From Galeruca laticollis (taxonomy: Eukaryota; Arthropoda; Insecta; Coleoptera; Chrysomelidae), in NCBI GenBank assembly GCA_963921935.1, contig OY998180.1, positions 60,218,551-60,282,550 on the forward strand: a DNA stretch of 64,000 nt, given 5' to 3'. Under the pieces are notes generated by a model. That model did not search any database. It was not told where the DNA came from and was given only the letters and a program-made list of their open reading frames with translations. Shown piece after piece: positions 1 through 9,690 of this stretch. Within the stretch, counting starts at the first letter, position 1; each line of letters opens with the position of its first letter. A program made the translations under genes and the position numbers.

Positions 1-713
1 GGAAGATGGTTCAAAACAAATAATAAAACCGAAACGTAATAGAGATGGGTATGAGTATAATAATTATAATTATAAGTTAAAAATCCTATTATTTAAATAA
101 GTATCTTACACAAATTACTATAAAAATGGAGAGAATAACTGGATGAATATCTGGTTTTGGTGCAAAAAAGAGGATTTTGTATTATTTGTTGGGTCGTTCT
201 CATTGTGGATTGAGCCCTGATATAGGATTTGCTTCCTCTGCAGGGCTTGGGTTAGATTGTTTTTGATAGAATCCCTTCATGTAGTGTGGCCTCGCTCATG
301 CGGTGTTGGTGTGTAGATGAGTGGCTCGTTTGCTTTAGTGCTGGAATTCCGTTGGAAGTGAGAATGAGCAAATTAAATTAAACAGGAAGAGATCGGAATG
401 GTACTGCTTCGGCTGTATTGTTCCACGCCATTTCCCACTTGGCCAGCGAACGGGTTCTCTAGAGGTTTTGGTGCAAGATACGCCTGGTTTGTAAAAAATA
501 CCTTCTTTGAATCCTTCGATGAGAAATATTTCGGAGAGTTGTAAATTATCATAAAATACTTTAGCCAATAGTATTATTTCATATGCCAATTTTAAATTTT
601 TTGTTTATCCCTTCCTGAGTGCAAAATGTCAAATACTCTTATAACAGATATCATTGGTTGGTGTCGTACAAGGCATATAAATGAACATATAATTTAACAA
701 CATCCAGGTGATC

Positions 714-787
<74 letters not shown>

Positions 788-2218
788 TAATATGGTCTAA
801 TATTATGTGAGATATTTTTTTAATTGTTCAATTTTATTAGAATTGCTGTACGTTGCAGCGACAATTATTGTATACGTAGCTTAAACAGCGTATTTTTATT
901 ATATTGCAAACCAAGCTTAAACGGCATATATTATGTATATCAAAAGTTGACAGTAGTTGTCAAAAATTTCCCGGCTATCAAATTGTGATTAATTGAAAAA
1001 TAAATTTAACATAAAATACTCCAATCACTCTTACCTCAGGGCGGGTTCAATGCGCTATTGAAAATACAAATTTTATATAAATTTCTTTGTTCCGTTTGAT
1101 CTATCTAATAATATAATGTGACTGTTTGTTCAAAACTATAAAGGATATTCAATTTCTTTTTTCGTATTCGCAATGTATAAATGACTTGTATGTCACCAAT
1201 AATACTCAATTGTCACTTTTTAAAATAAAATTTCTAAATTTGATAAATATGTTTAATTTTTATCAACGTTCTCGAATGGTTTGAATGTTATAAATATGAG
1301 TAACAAATTTACAATTATAAATCAAATAAATTTTAAAATTTAGTTTTCCTTTTTTTACAACAATAAAGAACCAACTCGTATCTTCCCAGATATAAACTAA
1401 ATGAACAACCTACAAACTATAACGCCTTATCTCTAGTACCAAAAGTTTTATAAAGAATTTTGGAAAGAGTCCAATCAACTTCAAAAATTTCACTTGACTT
1501 GTCAAATATCCGAAATGTCTTTATTTTATTGTATCTTCAAATTATTTAATATTTTATGCGAATTGAAAAGTTTAGATGCATCTATAATTTAATTTGTTTT
1601 TAAGGCCTGAATCTTTCAATTAAATAATAATTCTGGAGTGGAGTCACCAGTATTCAATGATAACAGTAACAATTCTAAAAACTTTAGAATCCTGGATCTT
1701 ACACATCTGCTTCAATCTTGACAAAGTTTTTTTTATCACTCACGCACATAATTTAAATGGGTTACCGAATAATGCATTCTATTATTAATCACTGTTGAAA
1801 TTATTATAATTTTTGAATAGATCTAAAATTATATGTTTCTCTTTGGAGACCTCCTACTTAGAAGTTTTCTCTTCGGAGGATTCAACGTTACTGAATATTT
1901 TTTTCAATAAACAACCCAAATTATATGGTGGTTACCAAACTTTCTCTTTTTTCAAAAAAAAACTAAATTTTTATCTCCCTACTATAAATAGATTTTGATT
2001 TCTTTTATTAACTGAATACCTTAAAATGACTATTTATTTCTCTAACTTTGAATATCTTTTGAATTGTCATCGGAATGTCATCAGAAATTAAATAGTGTCA
2101 AATTTTATGTATACAGGGTTTTTCAATTATATAGAATACATAGACAAAACAGGGTTTTCCAAAAGTATTGCTTAAGAATATATTAAGTGAATTCTTTAAA
2201 ATTTGAAATAGGAGTACT
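1..2218. other. AT-rich stretch without a recognisable gene
   Basis: No reading frame here shows a recognisable domain. A dinucleotide (TA)n run lies near 717-788. A GC-richer patch near 240-520 opens an 84-codon minus-strand frame at 335-589, but I recognise nothing in it. The right part (about 2115-2218) leads directly into the truncated LTR of the gypsy element. Confidence 0.6.
717..788. repeat. (TA)n microsatellite
   Basis: Almost pure alternating TA, interrupted by one TG step near 771. It is one of eight such runs in the window. Confidence 0.95.
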
Positions 2219-2572
2219 GTACTTAACTAGTCACTTAAATTTAATTTATACGCACACTAACTTATTAATTTATAACAGTTTTATATTCACTTAATTACTG
2301 TTTAACTCACTATGGCAAATCATAAACTAAACTCATCCGCTGATCGGTCCTGTATTTATATCAAAAACTTTCTTTACTAGAACATTCGGGATGGGACATG
2401 CCTTTCGCGATATTTCTTAAAATGCCTTTCGAGAACATGTTTAAAAAGGACGGTCACAATAGATCCCAATAGACCTTCTCAGAATTCGGCGCGCTCGCCT
2501 TTTTCTTTACTCCGTTAACATAAGGTTACAGGGCCGTACTTAGTATCTGCTTCGGTGTGCGAGTTCGTAACA
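2219..2572 (-). repeat. 3' LTR of gypsy copy 1, truncated
   Basis: It matches 8184-8537 and on the minus strand begins TGTTACGAACTCGCACACCG. The segment equivalent to 8071-8183 (the LTR end) is missing, and the match stops at 2219 beside unrelated AT-rich DNA. The last codons of pol lie inside this LTR. Confidence 0.9.
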
Positions 2573-5500
2573 TTACCCCCTCCTTAAATGAAAGTTCCTC
2601 CTGGAACTTTTGTGTAGCCGAGACTGGATGTTTGAATCGGCAACTAGCCCCATTTCTACATTTTCCGATCTTATGAAAATAGCAGGGCACCGTCTTCATC
2701 GGATACTGATAACGGGGGTTGTAGCTGCAAATCAATATCTGGACACCGGTATCTTGGAAGATAATCTCTACCATGTTCCTGATGCTTCGCCAATCCAACT
2801 GGTTACTCGCTATCTTAGGCATAGCCAGTTTCTTCACGTTGGATTCCAACACGTGGTCTCGGAGGTTTCGAAGTGCTTTCCACACATCGCGGTAGGTAGA
2901 TCGATCTTGGAATTCATTTTTAGTTACCACGTAGAAAACGTACCGCGAATTATGTTTCAGTTTCAGTGTCTTGCCAGGGGCTGGAATCTGGTCTTGAAGT
3001 TTTTCTAATTGCCCGAACTTCTTTCGAAAGACGGTTGCCAATCCTCGTGCGTTCTTGATACGGGCGGGGATGTTGTATGCCAGTGAATAATCTTCTGGGA
3101 GAGTGAACAAATCTTGTTGTTGTTCCGAAGTGACTCCATATCTAGCTTTCCCGGTACCTCCATACGCGCCCATAAATTCATCGAAGGTGGGGTCAGACAC
3201 ATCTCGAATAAGGTTTACTACTTCCTCTATGTCATGGTCTCCTTCGAATGGCGCTAGTCGGTTTCGGTGAACTACTTTTGGTTTTCCGTTGGGGATCTTG
3301 CTTATGCGATATAAAACATCATTGATCCTTTTCTTGATCAAGTATGGACCTTCCAAGGATTTTTGTAATTTTGGAGAAAATCCTTTTCTCCTCGCCGGGT
3401 TGTGTAACCATACTTTGTCCCCTTCTTTAAAACCGCCCTCTGTGGCCTGCGTGTCGTACCGCATTTTCATTCTGTCGCTGGCATCTTGAAGATTTGTTCG
3501 AACTAGTTCATGAATATCGTCTAGCCTTCTTCTCAATTGGATCACGTAGTCTTCGCCTGCTATATCTTCTCCAAGCCGACAGCCAAATTCCAGGTCACAA
3601 GGAAGCCTCATTTCACGTCCAAACAGGATTTTCGCAGGTGTTTCACCCGTGGACTCATTGACGGCAGATCGATAAGCCAATGCAAATAGGGAGAGATACT
3701 GGTCCCAATCTCTCTGATGGCTGGATACTACTTTGGACAGGTATTTTCCAATAGTCCTGTTCATTCTCTCGACCATTCCATTTGACTGTGGATGTAATGC
3801 TGTTGTTCTGGTCTTCTTCATTCCCAGCTTGTCGCAAATCTCCTGGAATAGATGGTTTTCGAAATTTCTTCCCTGGTCACTGTGGACTTCCATGGGCACT
3901 CCATATCGGCTGATGAATTCTTTCACCAATACATCTGCTACAGTTGTGGCCTCTTGGTTGGGAATAGCGTGATTTTCTACCCATTTTGTGAAATGATCCA
4001 TTATAACCAGTATGTATTTGCTACCATTTTCTGTCGTCGGAAATGGTCCAGCGATATCTAAAGAAATCCTTTCGAAAGGGCTTCCAACATTGTACTGTTT
4101 CATGGGTGCCTTTCTCTTGCGATGTGATCCATTACTCGTAGCACAAGTTGTACATTTCTTACACCAGTCCTTCACATCGTCGGAGCTGTTCATCCAATAA
4201 AACCTTTCACGAACTTGCTGAAGGGTTTTCTTCACTCCCGGATGACCTCCCGATGGACTGTCGTGTAACTTCTTTAGTACCTCAGCTACTCTTGTTTTCG
4301 GGATAACTAGCTGTCTCCTCATCTCAGAACCATCATCGTTTTCAAGGACTCTTTTCAACAGCCCTTTTTCCAGGACAAGGGAGTCCCACTGAGCCCAATA
4401 CGCCTTGAGTTTCGGTGAAAATCTTGACACTTCTTGCCAGGTAGGTCGCCGGTTTTCTTTCTTCCATTGCCGGATCATCTTCAGGTGAGGATCATTCTCC
4501 TGATCTTCTCTGATCCTGGTGGGTGACCATTCCTCGTTGACTACAGTAGTTCTTGAAACTGCAGCTTCCCTAGATTTCACCTTGTTGCAGTGGGAGCAGT
4601 CTGTTGGGCACGGCCGTCTGGACAGGGAGTCGGCATTTCGGTGACTCACACCAGCTCGATGTTCGATGTTGAAATCGTATTCTTGAAGTCGTTCAATCCA
4701 TCTAGCGATCTGGCCCTCAGGATTCTTGAACTGCATCAACCACTTAAGTGCTGCATGATCAGTCCGGATTAAAAACTTCCTACCATAGAGATACTGGTAA
4801 AAGTGTTCCACGGACTTCACTACTGCCAAAAGTTCTCTTCTTGTGACGCAGTAGTTTCGTTCTGGTTTGGAGAGGACTTTACTGAAATATCCCAGCACTC
4901 TTTCTTGCCCTCCTTGGATCTGTGAGAGCACTCCACCAATTCCTACGTTGCTTGCGTCAGTGTCAAGAATAAAGTCTCCCTCTGGTAATGGATATCCTAA
5001 TATCGGCGCCGAGGTTAAATGCCTCTTCAAAGTTTCAAAAGCCGTTTGACAGTCTTCGTCCCATTGGAAAGCTCTTGCTTCTTCTGTAAGTCGCGTTAGA
5101 GGCTTGGCAATATCCCCAAACTTCCTGATAAATCTTCTGTAATACGTGCAAAGTCCAAGGAAACTCCTAATTTGATGTTTGTCGGTTGGTTGCGGCCATT
5201 GCTGAATGGAAGCAACTTTCTCTGGATCCACCGCCACTCCTTCATTGCTCACTATATGACCTAGATAGTTGACTCGGTTTTGGAACAGCTGACATTTCTT
5301 CGGGTTTAACATGAGCTGGGCAGCTTGGAGTCGTTTGAATACGTCTTCCAAATTCTTCAGATGTTCGTCAAATGTCTTCCCCAGTACTACGATGTCGTCC
5401 AAATAGACCAGGCATGTCTTCCAAGACAACCCTCTCAAGGCATTTTCCATAAGTCTTTCAAATGTCGCAGGCGCATTACAGAGCCCGAATGGCATGACGT

Positions 5501-6680
5501 TGAATTGCCATAATCCAGATCCGGTGGTAAAAGCAGTCTTCTCTTTATCTTCTGGGTCCATTTCTACTTGCCAATAACCAGACTTCAGGTCCAAGATGGA
5601 AAACAGTTTGCTGCCGGCCAACGTGTCTAGCGTATCGTCAATTCGGGGCAGAGGATAGCTGTCTTTCTTCGCCACGTTGTTAAGCTGGCGATAATCTACG
5701 CAGAATCTCGTAGTTCCATCCTTTTTCTTGACGAGCACTACTGGAGACACCCATGGACTAGTAGATGGTTCTATCACTTTTTCTTCTGCCATCTCTTGAA
5801 TTATTTTTTCAGCTTCCTCTCTCTTCGCTCGTGGAAGTCTTCGAGCTGATTGTCTAATTGGCTTAGCATTACCAGTATCGATTTTGTGTTTGACGGCTGA
5901 TGTTCTGCCAGTCTTTCCTCCTTTTGGTACGAATAAGTCTAGATACTGCAAGATAAATTTTCTCATTCTCTTTTTTTCAGCCCGATCCAAAAATTGACCA
6001 GCTACTGATAACATTTGTTCGAATCTGGCATTGGAATTGTCAGTGGTCGTTGTCTGACGAACTATAGACGTCACTGGTACGCAGGATCCAATCTTGGTTT
6101 CCTTCTTGATGGTAATTGGGTATTCGTTCACGTTTATCAATCGTACAGGGATCTCCTTCGCCGACGTAACCAATCCTTTCCCAATTAGTACTCCTTTACC
6201 AACCTCCTCGTCGTGGTTCCTTGATTCCATCATAACCGGTGTACCTTCCTCCATGATTCCCTGTAGCCGTGCTACTATCATGGTTTCGCTTCGTGCAGGT
6301 AGACCGGTATCTTCCTGTACAGCTGCCAACACCGCGCTGCCTTCATATGGATGCAGGAATACCTCCTCGGAACCCACTTTAGTGGTTCTGTTTCTAAAGT
6401 CTAATTGGAATCCATGTACATTCATTACGTCCATTCCCAGAATCACGTCTTCTTCAATGTCAGCTACGATTACCGTATGCGTGAACTTTTTTGCGCCAAT
6501 TCCCAATTGGATTTGTGTTTCCCCGTGAACGTTGGCACTCTCGCCTGTGGCGGTCCGCAGTCGCAGTCTCGTTGGTAGAAGTTTCTTCTTGGGGTTTATT
6601 ATCTCTGGTCGTAGAATGGTTCTAGTTGCCCCAGTGTCAACCAGCAGAGCATATCCCTTGCCATTTACTTCGCCATCCAC
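2526..6680 (-). CDS. Gypsy Pol: protease-RT-RNase H-integrase-macrodomain-CCCH finger
   Basis: An uninterrupted frame of 1384 codons from the first ATG; it is also open upstream to about 6788, the Gag junction. Visible in order: aspartic protease (DTGA, residues 16-19); RT (YLDDIVV at 426-432); RNase H (DTDAS at 573-577); integrase HHCC finger (about 806-846); integrase core with D875, D934 and E971; a GPY module at 1111-1113. After integrase comes a region (about 1183-1320) resembling the TARG1/OARD1 macrodomain: DLF, NARGLA, a KKFG block, VVTK (K1254) and MPKI. A CCCH finger follows, C1333-x7-C1341-x5-C1347-x3-H1351. Typical gypsy Pol ends soon after the GPY module or a chromodomain. The last ~15 residues are encoded by the 3' LTR. 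Expression probably needs a -1 shift from gag. Retroelement assignment is certain; the macrodomain call rests on motif matching by eye. Confidence 0.93.
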   Translation of the reverse strand: MDGEVNGKGYALLVDTGATRTILRPEIINPKKKLLPTRLRLRTATGESANVHGETQIQLGIGAKKFTHTVIVADIEEDVILGMDVMNVHGFQLDFRNRTTKVGSEEVFLHPYEGSAVLAAVQEDTGLPARSETMIVARLQGIMEEGTPVMMESRNHDEEVGKGVLIGKGLVTSAKEIPVRLINVNEYPITIKKETKIGSCVPVTSIVRQTTTTDNSNARFEQMLSVAGQFLDRAEKKRMRKFILQYLDLFVPKGGKTGRTSAVKHKIDTGNAKPIRQSARRLPRAKREEAEKIIQEMAEEKVIEPSTSPWVSPVVLVKKKDGTTRFCVDYRQLNNVAKKDSYPLPRIDDTLDTLAGSKLFSILDLKSGYWQVEMDPEDKEKTAFTTGSGLWQFNVMPFGLCNAPATFERLMENALRGLSWKTCLVYLDDIVVLGKTFDEHLKNLEDVFKRLQAAQLMLNPKKCQLFQNRVNYLGHIVSNEGVAVDPEKVASIQQWPQPTDKHQIRSFLGLCTYYRRFIRKFGDIAKPLTRLTEEARAFQWDEDCQTAFETLKRHLTSAPILGYPLPEGDFILDTDASNVGIGGVLSQIQGGQERVLGYFSKVLSKPERNYCVTRRELLAVVKSVEHFYQYLYGRKFLIRTDHAALKWLMQFKNPEGQIARWIERLQEYDFNIEHRAGVSHRNADSLSRRPCPTDCSHCNKVKSREAAVSRTTVVNEEWSPTRIREDQENDPHLKMIRQWKKENRRPTWQEVSRFSPKLKAYWAQWDSLVLEKGLLKRVLENDDGSEMRRQLVIPKTRVAEVLKKLHDSPSGGHPGVKKTLQQVRERFYWMNSSDDVKDWCKKCTTCATSNGSHRKRKAPMKQYNVGSPFERISLDIAGPFPTTENGSKYILVIMDHFTKWVENHAIPNQEATTVADVLVKEFISRYGVPMEVHSDQGRNFENHLFQEICDKLGMKKTRTTALHPQSNGMVERMNRTIGKYLSKVVSSHQRDWDQYLSLFALAYRSAVNESTGETPAKILFGREMRLPCDLEFGCRLGEDIAGEDYVIQLRRRLDDIHELVRTNLQDASDRMKMRYDTQATEGGFKEGDKVWLHNPARRKGFSPKLQKSLEGPYLIKKRINDVLYRISKIPNGKPKVVHRNRLAPFEGDHDIEEVVNLIRDVSDPTFDEFMGAYGGTGKARYGVTSEQQQDLFTLPEDYSLAYNIPARIKNARGLATVFRKKFGQLEKLQDQIPAPGKTLKLKHNSRYVFYVVTKNEFQDRSTYRDVWKALRNLRDHVLESNVKKLAMPKIASNQLDWRSIRNMVEIIFQDTGVQILICSYNPRYQYPMKTVPCYFHKIGKCRNGASCRFKHPVSATQKFQEELSFKEGVMLRTRTPKQILSTAL
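2573..2585 (-). promoter_or_regulatory. Polypurine tract of gypsy copy 1
   Basis: On the minus strand this reads AAGGAGGGGGTAA immediately before the 3' LTR. This is the standard position of the plus-strand primer. It is also translated as part of Pol, because the pol frame runs on into the LTR. Confidence 0.85.
2628..2684 (-). other. CCCH zinc finger at the Pol C-terminus
   Basis: Pol residues 1333-1351 follow the CCCH spacing C-x7-C-x5-C-x3-H, with CRFKHP at the end. This type of finger commonly binds single-stranded RNA. It directly follows the macrodomain and ends about 30 residues before the Pol stop. Confidence 0.85.
2721..3134 (-). other. TARG1/OARD1-like macrodomain within Pol
   Basis: Residues ~1183-1320 of Pol. 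Landmarks in family order are DLFTLPEDYSLAYNI near the start, NARGLA in the ADP-ribose-binding position, VFRKKFG, a hydrophobic strand ending VVTK, a STYRDV helix, and LAMPKI. TARG1 hydrolyses ADP-ribose from protein using a lysine and an aspartate. The lysine (K1254) seems kept. The glycine-rich loop that carries the aspartate is replaced by ASNQLDW, two residues shorter, so catalysis is doubtful and binding alone is possible. Confidence 0.75.
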
Positions 6681-6778
6681 ATATACACTGTCGTTGCGAC
6701 ATCTGAGAAAAGCTATCAGTATGAGAGGGTCTTTGGAACGGTCATGGGTCGGTGCTGCCCCCTCGTAGCCGACCCGTT

Positions 6779-8026
6779 CTAGTTTTTCTGTGCCTGGGGT
6801 TCTTGGTTTGCAGGAGTCTTGGGGCGCTTACACGAACTGCGTATATGCCCTAGCTCGCCACAATTCCAGCATCTGATCTTTCTCGACTTCTTGTCAATCA
6901 TACTTTTTATTAAACTGACGAACTGGTCAAATCTGTCTTCGTCACCTTCTTCTTGGATGGTCCTAGTTTTGTTATATCCTGAAGCCTTCGTTGCTGCTTC
7001 ATATTCAAGAGCAGCTGTCAATGCGTCAACTAATGTTTTGGGATGGGCTAAACGGAGCGTCCTCTGCATATCGGGGTCACGTAAGCCATCAATAAAGGCC
7101 TGGATGCCCAGACATTCCATCATGTTCTCTGATGCTGACGGTTAAGCAAATCGAACGAGTCGGGCAATATCCACTTCATATTCTTGAAGTGTTTCGTCAC
7201 GTTCCTGCCTTCGGTTCTTCAGCTGGGACTGGTACAAATGTTCTAGGTGTTCGTCACCGTACCGCATGTCCAACCTCTTCTTCAGCAGCTCGAAATCATC
7301 CGTTTCTTCCAGAGGTATCGTCTGAAGTATATATAAGGCGTCTCCCCGAAGCGCGATAGTTAGGTTCACTGCTTTCTCCTTATCGGACCCATTATTCACT
7401 CTAGCGGCTGCTTCGAACTGTTTTACGTAATTGGTCCACGACATCTTTCCATCGAACGTTGGGGCCTTGACTCGGGTAAAACTGCCAATATCATCTGTCT
7501 TGGGTTGTGTTTCTGGCTTGCAGATCTCGATCTTCTTTTCTTCTGCTGAAGTGTCCTGTGTTCTTAAATCAGCAATATTTGTCTCCAACTCCTTGATTTT
7601 CTCGTCCATCTGATTTTCCATCGTTGTCATCTTATTTTCAATGTCTGATTTTAGAGACGTAATTTTATTCTCGGCGTCAGCAGCAATGTCATTTTTTAAC
7701 GATAAGATATCGGCAGAAATGTCATTTTTCATAGTGGAAATCTTCTCGTCCATATTAGTAGAAATATCATTCTTCATAGCAGAAATCTCGCTTTTCATTG
7801 TGGTAATATTCTCGTCCATATCAGCAAAAATATTAGCAGAAATTGACGAGATTAAGGTGGAAGCCTCGTCATTGAATAAAAATGATTCTGGATCGAAGCC
7901 GTCATTTTCCAGTGCCACTTTAAGTCTTTCTACTAATTCGCTTTCCTTACCGGACGTTTCCAACTCACGATCTTCCAATTCTGCTCTTAATTCCGCCATT
8001 TTCAGATCACACAGTCTCTTGGCCAT
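6779..8026 (-). pseudogene. gag of gypsy copy 1: SAP motif, coiled coil, capsid, CCHC knuckle; one stop
   Basis: A 416-codon frame with one TAA at 7142-7144. The second copy has a sense codon (TAT) at that place, so this is a single nonsense change rather than a frameshift. The N-terminus (residues ~4-38) fits the SAP DNA-binding motif: LKMAELRAELEDR, then ETSGKESELVERL. Residues ~55-160 are a repetitive coiled coil built from MKNDIS/MDEKIS-like blocks. A retrotransposon Gag core follows, then a zinc knuckle CWNCGELGHIRSSC (C-x2-C-x4-H-x4-C). Gag would package the element RNA; the SAP motif could tether it to chromatin, which is inference. Confidence 0.85.
6782..6788 (-). other. Candidate -1 ribosomal frameshift site between gag and pol
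   Basis: On the minus strand the gag frame ends CAG AAA AAC TAG. Pol is open in the -1 frame across this point, so slippage on GAAAAAC would link Gag to Pol. The second copy keeps the arrangement as CAG GAA AAC TAG. I did not identify a downstream pseudoknot. Confidence 0.55.
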
Positions 8027-8052
8027 TTTGATGTAGCTATTTATTTATATTA

Positions 8053-8070
8053 CCCCACACCTGACACCAA
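8053..8070 (-). promoter_or_regulatory. Primer-binding site of gypsy copy 1
   Basis: On the minus strand TTGGTGTCAGGTGTGGGG follows the 5' LTR end directly. The second copy has the related TTGGTGTCAGCAGTGGGA. I do not assign the primer tRNA. Confidence 0.8.
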
Positions 8071-8537
8071 TGTAATGTTTTTGTTATTTATTTAAACAAT
8101 AAACGGGTGGGATGAATTTTAAACACTCGGTATTGCTACTTACTAATTTATTTAAACACTAACTCACTAACACTAATTTATATGTACTTAACTAGTCACT
8201 TAAATTTAATTTATATACACACTTACTTATTAATTTATAACACTTTTATATTCACTTAATTACTGTTTAACTCACTATGGCAAATTATAAACTAAACTCA
8301 TCCGCTGATCGGTCCTGTATTTATATCAAAAACTTTCTTTACTAGAACATTCGGGATAAGACATGCCTTTCGCGATATTTCTTAAAATGCCTTTCGAGAA
8401 CATATTTAAAAAGGACGGTCACAATAGATCCCAATAGACCTTCTCAGAATTCGGCGCGCTCGCCTTTTTCTTAACTCCGTTAACATAAGGTTACAGGGCC
8501 GTACTTAGTATCTGCTTCAGTGTGCGAGTTCGTAACA
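8071..8537 (-). repeat. 5' LTR of gypsy copy 1 (467 bp)
   Basis: On the minus strand it starts TGTTACGAACTCGCACACTG and ends ACATTACA, with the TG...CA ends usual for LTRs. It is the complete LTR of this copy and carries the promoter. Confidence 0.93.
8318..8325 (-). promoter_or_regulatory. TATA box in the gypsy LTR
   Basis: TATAAATA on the minus strand, followed by a GGACCGATCAGCGG segment that is similar in the other copy's LTR (GGACCAGTCAGCGG after TATATAAA). The shared arrangement suggests an initiator at the TCAG. Confidence 0.6.
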
Positions 8538-8963
8538 ATAAGGTTTTTTTTAATTTGCCACGGTATATTCAAGTAAATTATTTAGGTTCAATAATGTCAC
8601 ACAGTGCACTTACCTTTATATCTCTTCTAATTATTAAATTTTTCAAATGAGCACTCAGCTTCTCAGGATGTTGAGTTCATAAGATTAAATATTCATATGA
8701 TTCCTTTAAAAATAAGCGCCAGATCTTAATATTGAATTTTGATAAAAAAAAATTGTGATCTAAAATATTTGTATTCAATGAATTTTTCTCCTAAATAGTT
8801 TGAATTCTTATTATATCGGTGTCATGTATATATGTACAAGATACATAATAAAGTTTAAATGAATTTCTTTAGTTTGATTTAGTTTAAATTTGACTCTCGA
8901 ATAGTTTTCCTTTCAATAATCTTATACTCGTTAATATCTCAAATTGTAATTGACTCGTGTTAG

Positions 8964-9003
<40 letters not shown>

Positions 9004-9022
9004 TGTGTAGAATCATTTTTCC

Positions 9023-9099
<77 letters not shown>
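8538..9099. other. AT-rich spacer with two (TA)n runs
   Basis: No gene seen. (TA)n runs lie near 8963-9000 and 9030-9099. The second run is the target into which the env-only provirus inserted. Confidence 0.8.
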
Positions 9100-9103
<4 letters not shown>

Positions 9104-9472
9104 ATATAGGAAAAAATGCTTATGTTTAAGTAATGTTACGCAATGTCAAACATCAGATTACGATTTCCGTATTTTCATGAGAACGATGCTACGTTGCGTT
9201 TTTATAAAATAAACACATTAAGTAACACAAATATTATGTTACAGAAAAATAATGATTTCTGCACTTTCATGGGAGCGACGCTACATCGAATTCTCCATGA
9301 AAATAAACGCTGACGTTGATTTAACAAATTCTATAAATTCTTTGACTTTATGTAAAATAGTTAGTTACAATTATAATTTCAACCTATTATTTCTTTTTTA
9401 TATAACATAAAACTGTGTAACTCAATAAAAATTGTTTTTAAAAAAGTTTAATGTGAATTTGTGAATATAACA
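9100..9472 (+). repeat. 5' LTR of env-only provirus
   Basis: It begins TGTTATATAGG and ends GAATATAACA. A polyadenylation signal AATAAA is near 9424. It differs from the 3' LTR at about four positions. Confidence 0.93.
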
Positions 9473-9473
9473 G

Positions 9474-9491
9474 TGGCGCAGTCAGTAGGAT
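9474..9491 (+). promoter_or_regulatory. Primer-binding site, tRNA-Ser type
   Basis: TGGCGCAGTCAGTAGGAT starts one base after the LTR. It is close to the site complementary to the insect tRNA-Ser 3' end used by 17.6/297-type elements. Related sites occur on the minus strand at 26468-26485 and 61640-61656. Confidence 0.8.
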
Positions 9492-9690
9492 TCCTAAACA
9501 CATTTAGAACAAGGATTGCCTAACTAAGTGTGGTGGTTCCTAAACCTTTAAGGAATTTTCAAGTACCAGCTCCAGATCTTCAAGAAGCAGACGGTCTCTC
9601 CGGCACCAGGAACACGCAAACTGCTAACCAGGTGTAGCAAAGCTCACGGATGAGGATTTCAGCTGCCAAGCAAGGAATGAAAATATTAAC

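Larger units (their letters stand above)
2219..8537 (-). mobile_element. Ty3/gypsy LTR retrotransposon with SAP-Gag and macrodomain/CCCH Pol (copy 1)
   Basis: Read on the minus strand the order is 5' LTR (8071-8537), primer-binding site, gag, pol, polypurine tract, 3' LTR (2219-2572). The pol order protease, RT, RNase H, integrase defines Ty3/gypsy. The LTRs agree at about 97% over their shared 353 bp (about 10 differences by eye), so the insertion is fairly recent. The 3' LTR lacks its outer ~113 bp, so no target duplication can be tested. Pol is one open frame; gag has a single in-frame stop. A second, more decayed copy lies at 30632-33723 on the plus strand. Confidence 0.95.

Noticed and set aside
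335..589. 84-codon minus-strand ORF
   Set aside because: No recognisable motif, no supporting splice or neighbour context.
2610..6768. Several plus-strand frames of 60-144 codons
   Set aside because: They lie opposite the continuous gypsy pol frame and are shadows of its codon structure.
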